Of a DNA stretch of 64,000 nt, positions 1 through 13,000 are shown piece by piece; position 1 is the first letter of the stretch, and each line of letters opens with the position of its first letter. The notes under the pieces were generated by a model. It saw only the letters and a program-made list of their open reading frames with translations, was not told where the DNA came from and did not search any database. Source of the stretch: Perca fluviatilis (lineage: Eukaryota; Chordata; Actinopteri; Perciformes; Percidae); the NCBI RefSeq assembly GCF_010015445.1, contig NC_053119.1, positions 23,373,883-23,437,882 of the forward strand, written 5' to 3'. The position numbers and the translations under genes were made by a program.

Positions 1-1246
1 CTGCAACGATTAGAATCTCAGGGAGACGTGAGCAAAACCACAGAATGTTGGTAGTGCCCATCTACATGAAACCTTTTTTTGTGTTCATGGTAATGAGGAA
101 CAGTGGTTTGTAAAATAGAGGAAAAAAATAAATACCCCAAAATGTATTAAAAGAACTCACTTATATCCTATAACATGTGTTGCGGTGGGAGCCGGGGTAT
201 GACGCCAGGAAAAAGAGGGAGTGGGTGAGTGCAGAAGTCGGCCGAGCACGTGCCTCCTGAGGTCCTCTGGTCTCTGTCTGGGATCAGTCCACCTCACCAA
301 CCCCTGGGCTAGACTCCCATCAGCCCCATACCCTATCTACTCTGGGCCAGACACCACCATGACCACTTGTATTGAGAGGCCTGACCACCATTGTGCCACA
401 GCAGAGTACACAAACAAACAGAGTAGACACACAGGTCTACTCCTCTGCCATTACGTCGACTCATCAAGCCCACTGTCGGCTTAGTCATACCATAGGCCTC
501 CAGTGCAAGCAGCTCCCTCTTGGCTTTGGATGGAGAATCTGGCAGAAGAAATTTGCTCATTTGTCCCCACACATGTATGTGGTTTGGTAACGCTGCTAGG
601 GACTGCTGCCCCAGCCTTTCTTACTGTCCAGATTCAAAGCCAGCCAGGCCTTTCCTGGGTAATGTCCTCCCACACAGTCTGGCTATGTTGCTTTTTTCTT
701 GTTCATATTCAGCTGTTTACGTCCTTACAATGTTTTTTTTGTTTTTTTTGATTTTGGTATGCAGCATTGTTTCGTCTTGCAAACAATTCAGAGCCAATTC
801 AAAGTGTTTCTTCAACTATGAAATTTACAGTCTCTCATTTGAGGCTGATAAAATAGAATTGCTTTTTTTTTTTTTTAGAAGAGAGCATAGACAATGTACT
901 GATTCATTTCTTCTTTTAACTTTCACAAAGTGGCCCTAAATCTGCTAGGTATGTACAGCTCTTTCCGTAAATTGTATGCTTTTTCCTCCTTCAAAATAGA
1001 TCAAAATGGACACGTTACTTTCTTCTGATTAGCACAGCATTTGAAAGATATAAAAATGTGCCAAAATGCCAGGAAAAAAGTCGTTCCAACTATTTTTCAA
1101 ACCATGGCCGTTTGGAATTTAGGATTTAATTATCACATAAGTTAGGTTACTCAGGCTTACAAGTAAGAGAATTGTATTAGAAGCATTAGAAAACATGTAC
1201 CATATCAAACATTGGCTAAGAGTGTGGTTTTAAGATTCTGGAGTAA

Positions 1247-1277
<31 letters not shown>

Positions 1278-2713
1278 GATGCTTTCTTCCCTCTTTTCAT
1301 GTCGACCACAAGGCTGACCTGCTGGCCTCTATTTCCTCTGAAGAGGATATCCCCCTTCAGTAGAGCCTTAAAATCCATCACGGCAGCCGACTTGAGATCC
1401 TGATGTATGCGCCTCCTCTATTGTCTTTGAAGCATTGGGAGGCTTTGGCTGGCCAGGCCACTGTGATGATTACAGTCTCATAGTTAGGCCATTACTGACA
1501 TGTGCTCAGCTCACTTTCCCTATGATGTCCCCCCATGTTTGATGGAGAGGGGAGTTCTTAGTAGTAGTTTAACTACTGCTGCCACCTTGTTCCTCTTCCT
1601 CAGTTACTCTACCAAAGAGGCTTTTCTGAAAATCTTACAGCCCCCAGCTCCCAGAATGACAAAAAGACCACAAGTGAAACCCACAGTCAACGTGTTTGCA
1701 TGCATGCACAGAGTATCTTGAGTAGAAGCTTATGTACATCCTACAGTAACTCAACTGAGGGCATTCTGAGGACAAGCTGTCAATATTGAGTACGACTTTA
1801 CTGCCCCTCAACAGATATCATTGGGTGCAAAGTAAACAGAATGTTCTAAATGTCACCATAGAAACAGACGTTCCAAAGACCGCCATGAATAAAAGCAAAC
1901 TGGTTAAGATAGTTATATTTGCACGTCTCTGTTTGTTAGCTAATATTGACATGTCCGAATTATCATAATCAAGTTTCTTGTCGTTGACTTTATTCAGGAC
2001 ATTGCACAAGTCATGATGTTTTTATGACCAGGGTTCACCAACTACAATGTTACTGAATTACACATTTTACAAAGGGCATTTTTTAGGTTAGCATATTGGC
2101 AAAATAAAATGTAAACTTGTTTATTATTGCATATATAACTGACACACAGCGAGCAGTAAATTGAGATTGAGACAGTGGGAATCATCATCATTTAGGAATT
2201 TGGGAATATACCTCTATATGGAGACATTATGACTTTTGTCACATAAGGGAGAGGGAGCAAGCACAGACAAGTTGAGGTTTAAAATACTAAATAAGTACTT
2301 ACACATTTGATGAACTGCAGCCTTCTAATTTTGAGCCTGCCAAATTTGTAATAATAGAGCACAATGAGAAGTTGAATTGTGGTGTGAGAAGAATATGTGG
2401 AAAACTGGACCGCTTGCTTGGTGAGCGAGTAGCGCTAGCTAACGTTATTGCAATCTGCAGACCTGACGAAGTAGTCTTAAGAACTGATGGGTTTTTTTCA
2501 TTAAAGATGCAGCAGCTATCTCTTCACCTTCCCCATTTCCTCTCAATGTTTCTGTGCTTATGGCTTGTAAAACATACGTACACATACACATATTTCTCCT
2601 TTTCTCATTAACTTCCTGAACCCATAAGTGTAAATTACATAATAAATTCAAATAATGGTCTTTAAATGTGACTGGAAAGAAATACAATAAACAAACACTT
2701 AACTAAAATAGTG
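1..2713. other. Intergenic sequence left of fbln1
   Basis: I see no supportable exon here. The open frames are short, overlap each other on both strands and resemble no family I recognise. The stretch is AT-rich, with poly-T runs near 720-770 and 860-876 and a CA repeat near 1247-1277. It lies beyond the predicted 3' end of fbln1. Confidence 0.6.
1247..1277. repeat. (AC)n microsatellite
   Basis: A run of about 14 AC units with one interruption near its right end. Ordinary fish dinucleotide repeat. Confidence 0.9.
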
Positions 2714-2719
2714 TTTATT
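2714..2719 (-). terminator. fbln1: Candidate poly(A) signal for fibulin-1D
   Basis: AATAAA on the minus strand, about 450 nt past the fibulin-1D stop codon at 3173-3175. It would give a 3' UTR of roughly 3172 down to 2690. The distance and orientation fit, but the signal was chosen by motif only. Confidence 0.5.
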
Positions 2720-3172
2720 CCATTGAAAAAAATACCTCATCCAATGCATACAGTAAGAAAGAAAAAGTGAATGTTACAAAAACAAATGCTTATTATTGTC
2801 ATGAAAAGAATATTGTTGAATTGAATCACATGGTCCTTTAATGACTTTTCTAAATGCATGCACTTTCAATTTAAAACTTTCTGCATGTCTCATTTCTTAA
2901 GAGATTTTTTTTATAACAAAGTTTCTCCATATTTAGCTCTACTATGCCGGATGCAATGCAGGAGTGCACGCCAGGCTGAGCTTGTCATCAAAACAAAGTG
3001 TAGTGCTGTCATCAGAAGCAGCTAGTAGCCTTTCATCTCAGAAACTGTCAAAAGTAATCAAACATAACACCAAAACCGTGACACTGATCTATGCATTGAT
3101 ATAACAAAACCAATGTGTACAGTGTTGACAATGGATGTCTTAATACATGTGGTATAATTTGGCATCCACCTC

Positions 3173-3312
3173 TCAGAACCAGAACTCTGAGACAAAGACG
3201 TGAACGTTGATGATGTTCTGGCCAGAGTCGCCCTGAGTTGTCAGGTTGCGCATGGACAGTTTCAGTACTGTTGTCAATGGACCAATCAGAGACTTTACCT
3301 GGCGAACAACAC
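3173..3312 (-). CDS. fbln1: fbln1 D-specific terminal exon 17
   Basis: Encodes [20 protein letters not shown] and ends in [12 protein letters not shown] with stop TGA at 3175-3173; human ends NVHIFVSEYWF. The preceding G|GT split Gly codon agrees with exon 16. Confidence 0.95.
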
Positions 3313-6300
3313 CTGAAGGAGACAAAGAAGAACAACGTCAGTCACATTAAGTACCATAAATAGAACACAGTATAACGGTTGGCTTTAGTGACAACAATAT
3401 GAATTTGTCGATTTTGTCATTTCATTGGAAACAAAATGGTTGAGAGGAGCAATTAGCAAAGATAAGACTGTTTTTGTGCTTGTTCATTTTGATTCGATTT
3501 TTTATGTTTTTATTTATGCATTGATATTTGATTTAAAGGGTCGCCCAAAACATGTTTTCTCACTTACCCCTAGTGGGATCTAGCAGAGCAGATAGTTTTG
3601 GTTTGAAGTGCTGAGGTTTTGATTTAGAAATTTCACTGCCACACCAAGACAATTGAGGATAATGGAATTTTGTTTGTGCTCAGCGCTTTGAAAAATTACA
3701 TTTGTCTTTCAACAGCAAGTATCTTTTCAAAAACAATGTCCCGACGACAGGCTGCTCGATGTTGATGTGTTTCTTGCAACCCGTTCTCACTCTGAACTCA
3801 GCGTCTGAAGCGACGAAAAAAGCGCCCTTCAGCGTGTTTGTATAACGTACCGGGGAGAGCAGCAGCTACACGGGGTTTGAAAATGACGTAACACTAAGAG
3901 CGACTACGGTAGCGAGTAGTACATAAGGCCGAAATTCCGCATAAGGAGGTTGGTTGGTGTGGTGGATGGGTCAAACACAGGACTTTCACCCAGAATACCG
4001 GGGTTCATGTCCTGCGTGTCACGTTTCCTAAAGTCGCTTTCTTCTTTTCCTAAACCCAACCGTCCCGTTATTCCCGCGTGTCACGGAAATGTAAGCCCAC
4101 CCACGACCTTTTCCTTAACATAACTGCGTCAGTGGGACGCCAATAGTTACCGACCAAGCGCGTTTAGATAAAGCGCATTATATGGCGCTAAAGGAGACTT
4201 TTAACATCAATAACAACAGCTGTTGGTAGCTGGTATCAGCTGGGACATTTGGATGAGCATTCAAATGAATTATGGTGTTAACAAACTGAACAAAAGGAAT
4301 TTGATTCCTCCCTCCCACCTTCCACCCGCTCTAGGGACAACAGACACCCTCCTATCATAGTAAAACAGATAGGAGAATAAACATACTACAACAGAGCATC
4401 ACCATGGAATTCATTGGGTGCTCTTTTTAAGTGAACATGTGATTACACGGGGGGAAAATGCCAGTGTTTATACAGGCTGTCAGCAGACCTTTTCTCTGCA
4501 GAGGGCTGGTGACATTTCAGCTCTTGCCTGTTTGAACAGCCATCGCCAGAGTGCAGTCAGGCAGCACAATCACCACACTGTCCTCCTATCACACCTTCAA
4601 CCATCCTCTTTTTCTCATTTCCTCTCTGATTCATAAGTGAGTCAGTAAAGTCTTCAAGTATGATGACTCTAGAGTTTAACTTTACATGGATGAAAATGAC
4701 GATAGATCACAGCCGCGATCGGTCTGAATTATGAGGCTCCTTTCTGTGGTACTTGTAATAAAGCAGTACAACCCATTTGGTCGTTGTTCACCACAGGGCA
4801 GATGATGATCCATTATGCGCCATCCGCTGCGTCCTTTGGGACACGGGCATTGTTAATGGCAGAACCGCCCCCCACCCACTCATTCTCCTCCTTCTCTTCC
4901 TCCCCTCTCCTCGCTTCCTGAGGGGGCCTGGTGTTTGTGGCACCATCACTGTGGCCCACAAGGGTAAATGAATCCCATGTGTTTGATGGAGGGGAGCAGT
5001 CGCAGTCACGCGATACAGCCATGGAGGCATTCCTCCAGGAATCCATCTTTAACTCTGGAAGGGGCAAGCTATAGGAGCTTGAACTGCTGTCTCTCTCTCC
5101 CTGTCACTTTATTTTGCTTTCTCGTCCCTCTACGAGTCGGATCTGTGGGCAAACAACAGATTCCAGCAGATTCCAGCAGATTCCAGCGATAAGCACTTGG
5201 AGGAGTGTGGAATGGGGCCCACTTCGACCAGGGTTGCCCCCTTGTTTTGGTGTTTTGGGACTCTGTTGCGTAGTGACACTACACGGAGGGGAGCAGAACT
5301 GAGATTTTATTGTTTCCAAAGCGTCAGCACCATTTGAAAGAGCTAACCTTTGCTTAAACCTAACAACAGCCGCAACATTAAGAGAATAACTGACGTGGAA
5401 AAAGAGTTTGAATTTTGAAACTGAAAATAGTTGTTAGACATGAGCCAATCGACATGGCACGCAACTCTCAGTTGACCAATGCAAACTCAAAGTGAGTTCA
5501 GAAGGTTCATGATTTGTCCACGTACTTAAATCAAACAGAATCAGTTCAAAAGCTTCACTGGTGGGTTGAGCAAGCACACAGTGAAGATGAGTAAGATATT
5601 ATGAGCACAATATGGACCACTGCAAAGACAGATGGGATTCAGTCCACATTAAGGCTTTTTTTTTTTTAATTGCAGTTTAGTGTGGCCTATTTCTAATGAG
5701 GGCTTAACACTCTATAATCAGGGTCAACTGTGATTCTGTTTTTCACTGAAAATCCCCAAAAATTATTTTATAAAAAGAAGCTAAACAATCTAAACAACCG
5801 CATTGAATAATTTACGAAAACACGACACATCGCATCTAAACTGAAAATGTATTAAGGACATCTAAATAGTGCAATATGTGGAATGTGTTTGTTTGTTTTG
5901 TAAATGTGTTTGTGGTCTAATTAGCACATGCAACTGTGCTCTTAGGAGCAGAAATTCTGGTATAGTGCCCAATAGCTCCTCCAAATCCCCAAATTCCCTC
6001 CGAGCTCACTTAACAAAACACAGTGCAGTTTTCCTCACCTCATGATAACAAACCAATGAATGTATGTTAACATGTAAGATGTATCACAGTTATTGTAGTG
6101 ATTTGTGGCGTAAGAAACACCTCAAATGTCGAAACATGTTTAATGCAACTTCTAGCCTTTGTTTAACTTATTTTTTGCACAGCCTTGAGGGCGAGAAATA
6201 GGTAATTATGTTATTACAATGTGGGCCCAATTCTGCACAAAGGAGCTTGATACTAAAGTCAGTGTATGTGACCATGACGACTCTGTGTTTCTGTAAGCTT

Positions 6301-9300
6301 CCCATCAAAAGCACAGTGGTATCCTCAATGAAGGGAAAGCATCAGCTAACAGCTGGGCCTCAACATTCTCACAGTGAACCTGAGGTGAAACCACAACTGC
6401 ATACTCGTCTTAAACATTGCATCCGGGCTGTAAGGCAAAAAGCCAACAGCCACAAAACAGGTTAACTTTGATTGGCTACCATACCACCTGAGATTCATAT
6501 AATAAACATAGGGAGGTTTTTAAAACCCCACAACTGACAATTTGCCCTGTGACTGGGTTGCAAGGTCATGTAATCTGAGGCCTGAAGTTCCCGAGCAGAA
6601 GATCCAGTTGTAGCGCTGGAAAGGTTTGTGGTGTCTTTCCATCTCACTGAGGTATCTGCCACAGGGTGCAAAGGTGACTGTGCTGGCTTGAACAGCAACC
6701 ATCAAACAAACAGCTGTACAATCTGTCCACTCTCCAAAACATTCCCCCACACCATAAAGTAGCCCCTTTAGTAGAAAATAGCCTTTAAAAAATGCATGCT
6801 AGTAGCGGAGACACTGCCACAAAACAAAGTGAACCAAATGCCAGCAGGCATTTGTCATCCTTCATGGCCCACAAGCACTGCAATATTGAAGGGTTACATG
6901 TAAACAGTACAATTTCTGGGTTTTCTGGTTTTTACAACTCAGCGAGGAAGTGTATGACAAAATCCAAAATGGATGGGTTTAACACCAGAGACAAATGAAA
7001 AATACGCATTGGCCTCACCACAGTATTGTATAATGACACACTGGTTGTGGCGCTATGCATGCTCACTGCAGTGAAACCTTTGGAGAGTGTCCAGGTGTCG
7101 TGGTGGTATACAAAGTTCCAGTATGAAAAGAGGGTATTTGAGGGCATTCTTCACCATCATTACAGCTATAACTGTGATACGTTTGGTATCTAACTATATC
7201 AATGAGGTAAAGCTGAGCACTGTTGGCATAAACATAAACACAGCCAACCGTGGTTTCTTATTCAATGATTGTTTTTTACTGCCTGAAACCAAAAAGTCCG
7301 TAAAAGCTAGGAGACATGCCTAAGAAATTGCTAACTAGCTCCCTTGTTACCCTATTAGCAAAGCAACCAATTTCAGTTTTGACAACCTGTCTGCATGGCT
7401 GAAATATAATCCATTCAAATTGCCAACATAACCCACTGTACAAAGACTGAGGCACTGCAGGCACCTTGGGTACCTGATCTTGTGTTTACAACCTGGTCAC
7501 TGGTCACTGTATGGCCAGTCAGGTCAGGCTATCCAAACACAACTCTGACTACTAAAGAGGGGTTGGGAGCCCTGCCCACTCCTGCTCTGAAAGGCCAGCA
7601 CATGTGGCTTGATATTTTAAGGTCAATTAACAGCGAGTCATACTTACAAATCTCTCAAATGGTCCATGGGTCATTGTTGGATAGTGTCGCAAACTGGTTA
7701 GTGACATCATTGAAAAGTAGCCGTAGGGAATTGGCTGGTTCTTTTCTTGGACTTTCTGTTTTAGCAGTTGTGGGCCTGAGCAGCTGAGATGACATAACAT
7801 GCACCGTTATCTTTACCACAACCTTTGCACTATGTTACAAGTGACCTTTCAAAGCGAAGACCCATAACTAAGCAGAAAATAGACTTGACAATGTAGACTA
7901 AATGGAAAGGATATAAGATGAAAACCTGTTTTGTTTGCATTTTAAATCAGGATTTTATATTCTATTCTCCATACATTATAAATGGAAGAAAGTATACAGC
8001 ATCTTGATAAGCTGTTTAAGTACTTTGCTATCTATTTTGGCATGTTACTACATGAATTTGGATAAAAAAAACAGCATTCATTTTATGAATTGAGCTATTA
8101 CCTAAACAGAGTTACATTTTCGTGAAATCACAGTGACAAGACAGCAAAGAGTAATGATGAGGATAAATTAAATAGATCACTAAACCAAGGAAGATAAGTG
8201 TATCTGATGAATTATTAAGACAGTTTTATTGCATGTAATATGTACTATATGTGTACATACCAGTGTCTTTTGGAGCGTGACATATCTGCATCACCATCTC
8301 TTCATCAGTACATTGGTGGTGGAGGACCAACCGAGGAGAGCGTTGTGTGTTTGACTGTGGGTTGTTGGGTGGAAAGGACCCTGTTTTGATTAGCTGTACT
8401 AATCTCTTGTGGGGCAGACAAGGATTCCTTATGGGCTTGGCGCGCTCTAGTGGGCCCGCTTCTGCCATGTCATGATTCATCCAAATGACAGCCGCTCAAA
8501 CGGAGCAAGTTGTCTGCTTATCTCCAATGCTGTCCTAAACTCCTCACCAGCACAGCCACAAGCCAGAGCCACAAGTTCCACTGGCTCTAAAGTAGTCATG
8601 TCTCACACAGTAGGCTTACATTCCACCAGCCACTGTGGATGGCTGCACTGACGACCAGGACTACCTGCATAGAGACAAACTGTCCACTTTCTCTTCCATT
8701 CATCTTACTGTCTGCCTTGCTGGCTGCCAGCCCTGTGCCAATGGCAATGCAAACTGTACTTTTTCTCTGCACAGGATATAAACCACAAAGGCATTTTTCC
8801 ACCTGCTTTCAAAAAATGAAATGTATTTAGCTGCGGCGTCTTAGACTTACAGTTTCTCCAGAGGATGGGCATAATTCATGAAAAGAATGTACTGTATTAT
8901 CTGTTGCTGCCCAGCAAGATAAACATAAATACAACATAAATCATGTTCCTGCTAAAAAAGAATTAGACAGCAGGGATTAATGGTACAGTGAAATCCTTCC
9001 ATGACAAATACTTACTCATGAAGAGGAGTCATTTGGACACATTCAAGGGATGACTAAACATGTGCTGAATGTTTGATTCCACAGTTGGCTACTGAGTCAA
9101 GTAAAATCACAATAATCACATAATTGTATAAATATTGTATAGATAGTTATTGATTTGCATGATGCTTTTGTTAACTTCATACTTTGCATGGGGAAGAGGA
9201 AGAAATGAGAATGGTGGGTTGTCACATCTTTTCCCCACATAAAAATGACAACTTCTAAGTAACGGCTAAAGCAAAGCTGAAAGAACACATGTATACTCAG

Positions 9301-9920
9301 CAAGCCCACCTAAAGCAACACTAGCCTATGATACCCCCAATGGGAGTGGTCAAAGATAATACTGATCCCCACTATAATGTACAAGAGACAATAAAACAGG
9401 GGAACCACCAGCATTTTATTTTATTTAGAGACTGAGCACCAGACTCAGCCCATGCTTCCAGCAGAGACCACAGAGCCAGTGTTTTCAAAGGGAGGACCAT
9501 CCACCTGCTGACTGCCAAAATCAATCATCCCATTATCAACCCTATTTAAACAACCTGTCCCTAATCAAAAGTAGAAGACAACGTTAGCATGAGTAATGCA
9601 TTCCTCCACTGTTTGTGTTTCCAAATATGTGTATGATGTGTTGCAAATGTTGTCTTTGTTATATATATCACTTCCGCTGTGTGTCTACTGTACATACCTG
9701 TAGGGATTGTGTGTGGTCGCTGCTGTGCTACTGTGGTTGTCATGGGAATCTGTAAGTGTTTGATTGGTTCTGATCATGTTTTCCAAGTGCTGAGGGCCTG
9801 TTGTGTTTGCACAGATGCGTAAGGCTGTCAGGGTTGTCTTCCAGATATGACAGTGCTGGGAAATCCAGTGATGGATGACCAGGAACTAGGAATGAGTGGT
9901 GCAATTCTTTCCAACAGTGT

Positions 9921-10001
<81 letters not shown>

Positions 10002-13000
10002 CATATGTCTATGCAAACACTGCACGCCTGTGTGTGCAGTCGACTGGTTTTAAAAGAGTGAATAAGTGAGCATAACGGAAAAGAGTGTCAGCCAATCAAA
10101 CCTTTTAAGAATCACTTTTTTAAGTCAGCAACGGATTCTGAGGATTCCTAATTGCCTCTTGTGTCCCTTTTAAAAACACAAGAAGTGGCCAAAAATAATG
10201 GCCAAAGTTAGTTTGAGTTGACGCACTTGTTCATTAGTGGAGCCTCAATGTCTGCTACTTTTCACATCCCACCAAGCTGTAATACCACTGTTGGAGACAC
10301 TGGAGATACTGGAAACTAAGCTTCCTTAAGTGACACGTCAGCGAGCCTCATACAATGGTTATGCAACAGCAGCATCTGTGGGCCAAAGCAACAGCAGCAA
10401 CAACCCACTAAATAAAACCAAGAAGGCCTTCATCGCACCGTGGACGCCACACTTCACAGCGAGCAGTCAGTGACCAAAGGCTCCAGTGTACAGGGCCTCA
10501 ATTTGGATATGTGATGGGCAACTGGTGCTAACATGCAAGAGCTGCATCCAAAAAGCATCCAATGGGTTTGGGAGAGAAGTGGCTCCTCACAAACAGGCCT
10601 TTCATGTGGTCGTCAGTTTAAGTGCTCTAATGCTCGGCGAGACACTGAGGCCTAGCATGGGGAAATGGAACAATACATTTAACCACATGAAGCAAAGCGC
10701 CCAGGATTACTTCTGCACATATTTTCTCTCTCTCTTTCCTCTTTCATTGAATCACAGTCTCTCACTTTGTCTTTCTCTCTCTGCAATTTTATTCTCCCTC
10801 CCTCCCTTGCAAACACACATACATACTTGCCCTTGCGAATGAGAACCACTATAAACAGGGAATTTCTTCTAAATCCTCTTTACACACACACACACACAGA
10901 CACACACAGTAGACGTTATTTTACAAAATAAGGCTTATCACACATGCAGAATTACACCATTGTGCATTCCAACAAAAACATACCATTATAAGACAGTACA
11001 ATATAATTATCCCTGCTTTTACTGTGACTTATGTGAATTATTGCTGTTATAAACATTTTTCTCTCATGTTGTGTGTGATTTTGGGTATGGTTGATAAGCA
11101 CACATCTGTTTCTGCACAAGTGTACAAAAGAGGGAAGATGTGCGTGCTGTCCACAATCCAGCCTGAACCAGTGACAGTCACATGCTCTCCCCTCCTCCCT
11201 CCTCCCTGCTCCCTCTCTCCCTTTCATTCTGTAAAGACAGATGTGTGTACTGACAGGCCATCCCTTCATCCATCAGCGAGAGAAGAAGAAGACGCTGTCC
11301 TTACACTACCACCCTGCCTGCATCTCAGCAAAAAACCAAAACAAAAATACCAAGACGGGCCCAACAATGTGTCATCCTTGGGCTCACAACACCCTCATCC
11401 TCCCAGGGCCAAGGCTCAGTTCAGCTCTCCCACAGGCGTGCAGCAGCCTTGGGTCACCACCAGACTAAGGATGGGAATGGCTTCTCCCCAAACATGTGTT
11501 GGAGATGGTATCTGCTGCTCCTACTTGAACTAGTGCAGGGCTCTTTTTGCATGCTGGCGGTCGCTGAACAGGTAGTTATAATGAACTGCTTGTCAACTGC
11601 AATCACTCGTGCATACGTGCATGTGAATACACAAGTGTAGATTTATGCACTCTATTTATGCACTGTATTCCCAAACGCCATAAATTATTGTGGAAAGTAA
11701 TGATCTGCTTGGAATAAGCATAGCCTTAGATAAGTGAATTAAATGGTACTTTGTTTAACCACAAGACTGTGGAAATTGATGCCAAATATTTGGTGAGACA
11801 GAAACAGGCCTTCGTCTGTATTAAAGAGCCACTCAGAGGACAGATATCCAAAGACCAAGTCCAAGAGCCCCCATGAAGATGATGACAGCTACATGATGCC
11901 ACAAGACACTGCAAAGACCGTAACGGGCTGTGTCAGATGTACTTATGTCAGGGTATCCAGACATTCCTTATGGGAGATTTGTGCGCTTTTGTCCCTTCTC
12001 AATGTGCACATGTGAGTTTGATTTATAATATATATATATATATATCACAGAGGCTGTCGGGTGGTACAAGCTGCATATTAAAGCTGCATATTAAAGCTGC
12101 TTTTTCTCATGTTTGCACTAGTTTGGTTCATCCCGATTTCATAACACACAAAGCAAAGTAAAATCCCTGTACTCACCCACATACACTCCATTCTCTACCC
12201 GCTTGATGATGTTGAAGGCATTGTCCACGTTGCCCTCCAGGATGTCAAACTTGACGTCGTAACTGCCTACGTGATAGGACCCGTAAGCTGGGACTGTGGT
12301 TCTCAGGAATACAATCTCTGTTGGAAGATAACAATTAGACACAAAAAGCTTTTGGAGTCTAAACCCTCATAATCACACTGGGATTGTGCCTCCAATCTAG
12401 TGCCAACTCTTGCTTTTCCTTTTTTTTTTTTTCAAGAGAAAGACAATAAAACTGGAGATGGAAAGGTCTGTGTTTATTGTACACTTAGAGGGTCACAGGA
12501 AGGTTGAGGCTTTTCAATGCTGTTGCTCAGCTGAAGGGCCTTGAGTCCTTTACACCCCAACTCAGAGCTTATGAGAAATGACAAGAGCTTAACTCTCCGT
12601 GACGTTGAGCTTGAGTGTGTCTGAAACATGCACTGCATGCCAGCCAATAGATGCTTGTCACCTGTCACTGTCTGCGAGTGATTGCCGTAGTTACTCATAT
12701 ACAACCAGCATGGCACTTACTCTCTGGTGTGGGCCAGCCAAACCCGGACTGCATGAAGAACATCATGGAGTAACTAATTTGGAATTCAGAGGTAGTCATT
12801 TAGATTCTGACAACTGCAGGGAAATGCATTTGATTGGAGATCAGAGATTAAGGAAGATTAAGTAGAGCTAAAGTGAAAAGAAATGCTGAGGACCACAATG
12901 ACACTAAAAAAACAAAACATACGTTGTTATGCTGTCTTCAAATTTGTTGTTTCCAAAGATTTTGGTAGGACGTTGTATACACAGAAGGATACACAAAAGT

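Larger units (their letters stand above)
4200..12170. other. fbln1: Large fbln1 intron between the last two D exons
   Basis: About 8 kb without a supportable exon. It holds a GT microsatellite at 9917-9995, a small CA repeat near 10885-10909 and scattered short frames that look random. I see no recognisable nested gene or RNA gene. Confidence 0.6.

Noticed and set aside
3955..4020. A functional tRNA gene
   Set aside because: Only promoter-like boxes are present; the acceptor stem and a proper anticodon arm cannot be folded by eye. More likely a tRNA-derived repeat.
11024..11533. A 169-codon open frame on the plus strand
   Set aside because: Low-complexity Pro/Ser text with no recognisable domain and no splice partners; overlapping frames of similar quality exist on both strands.
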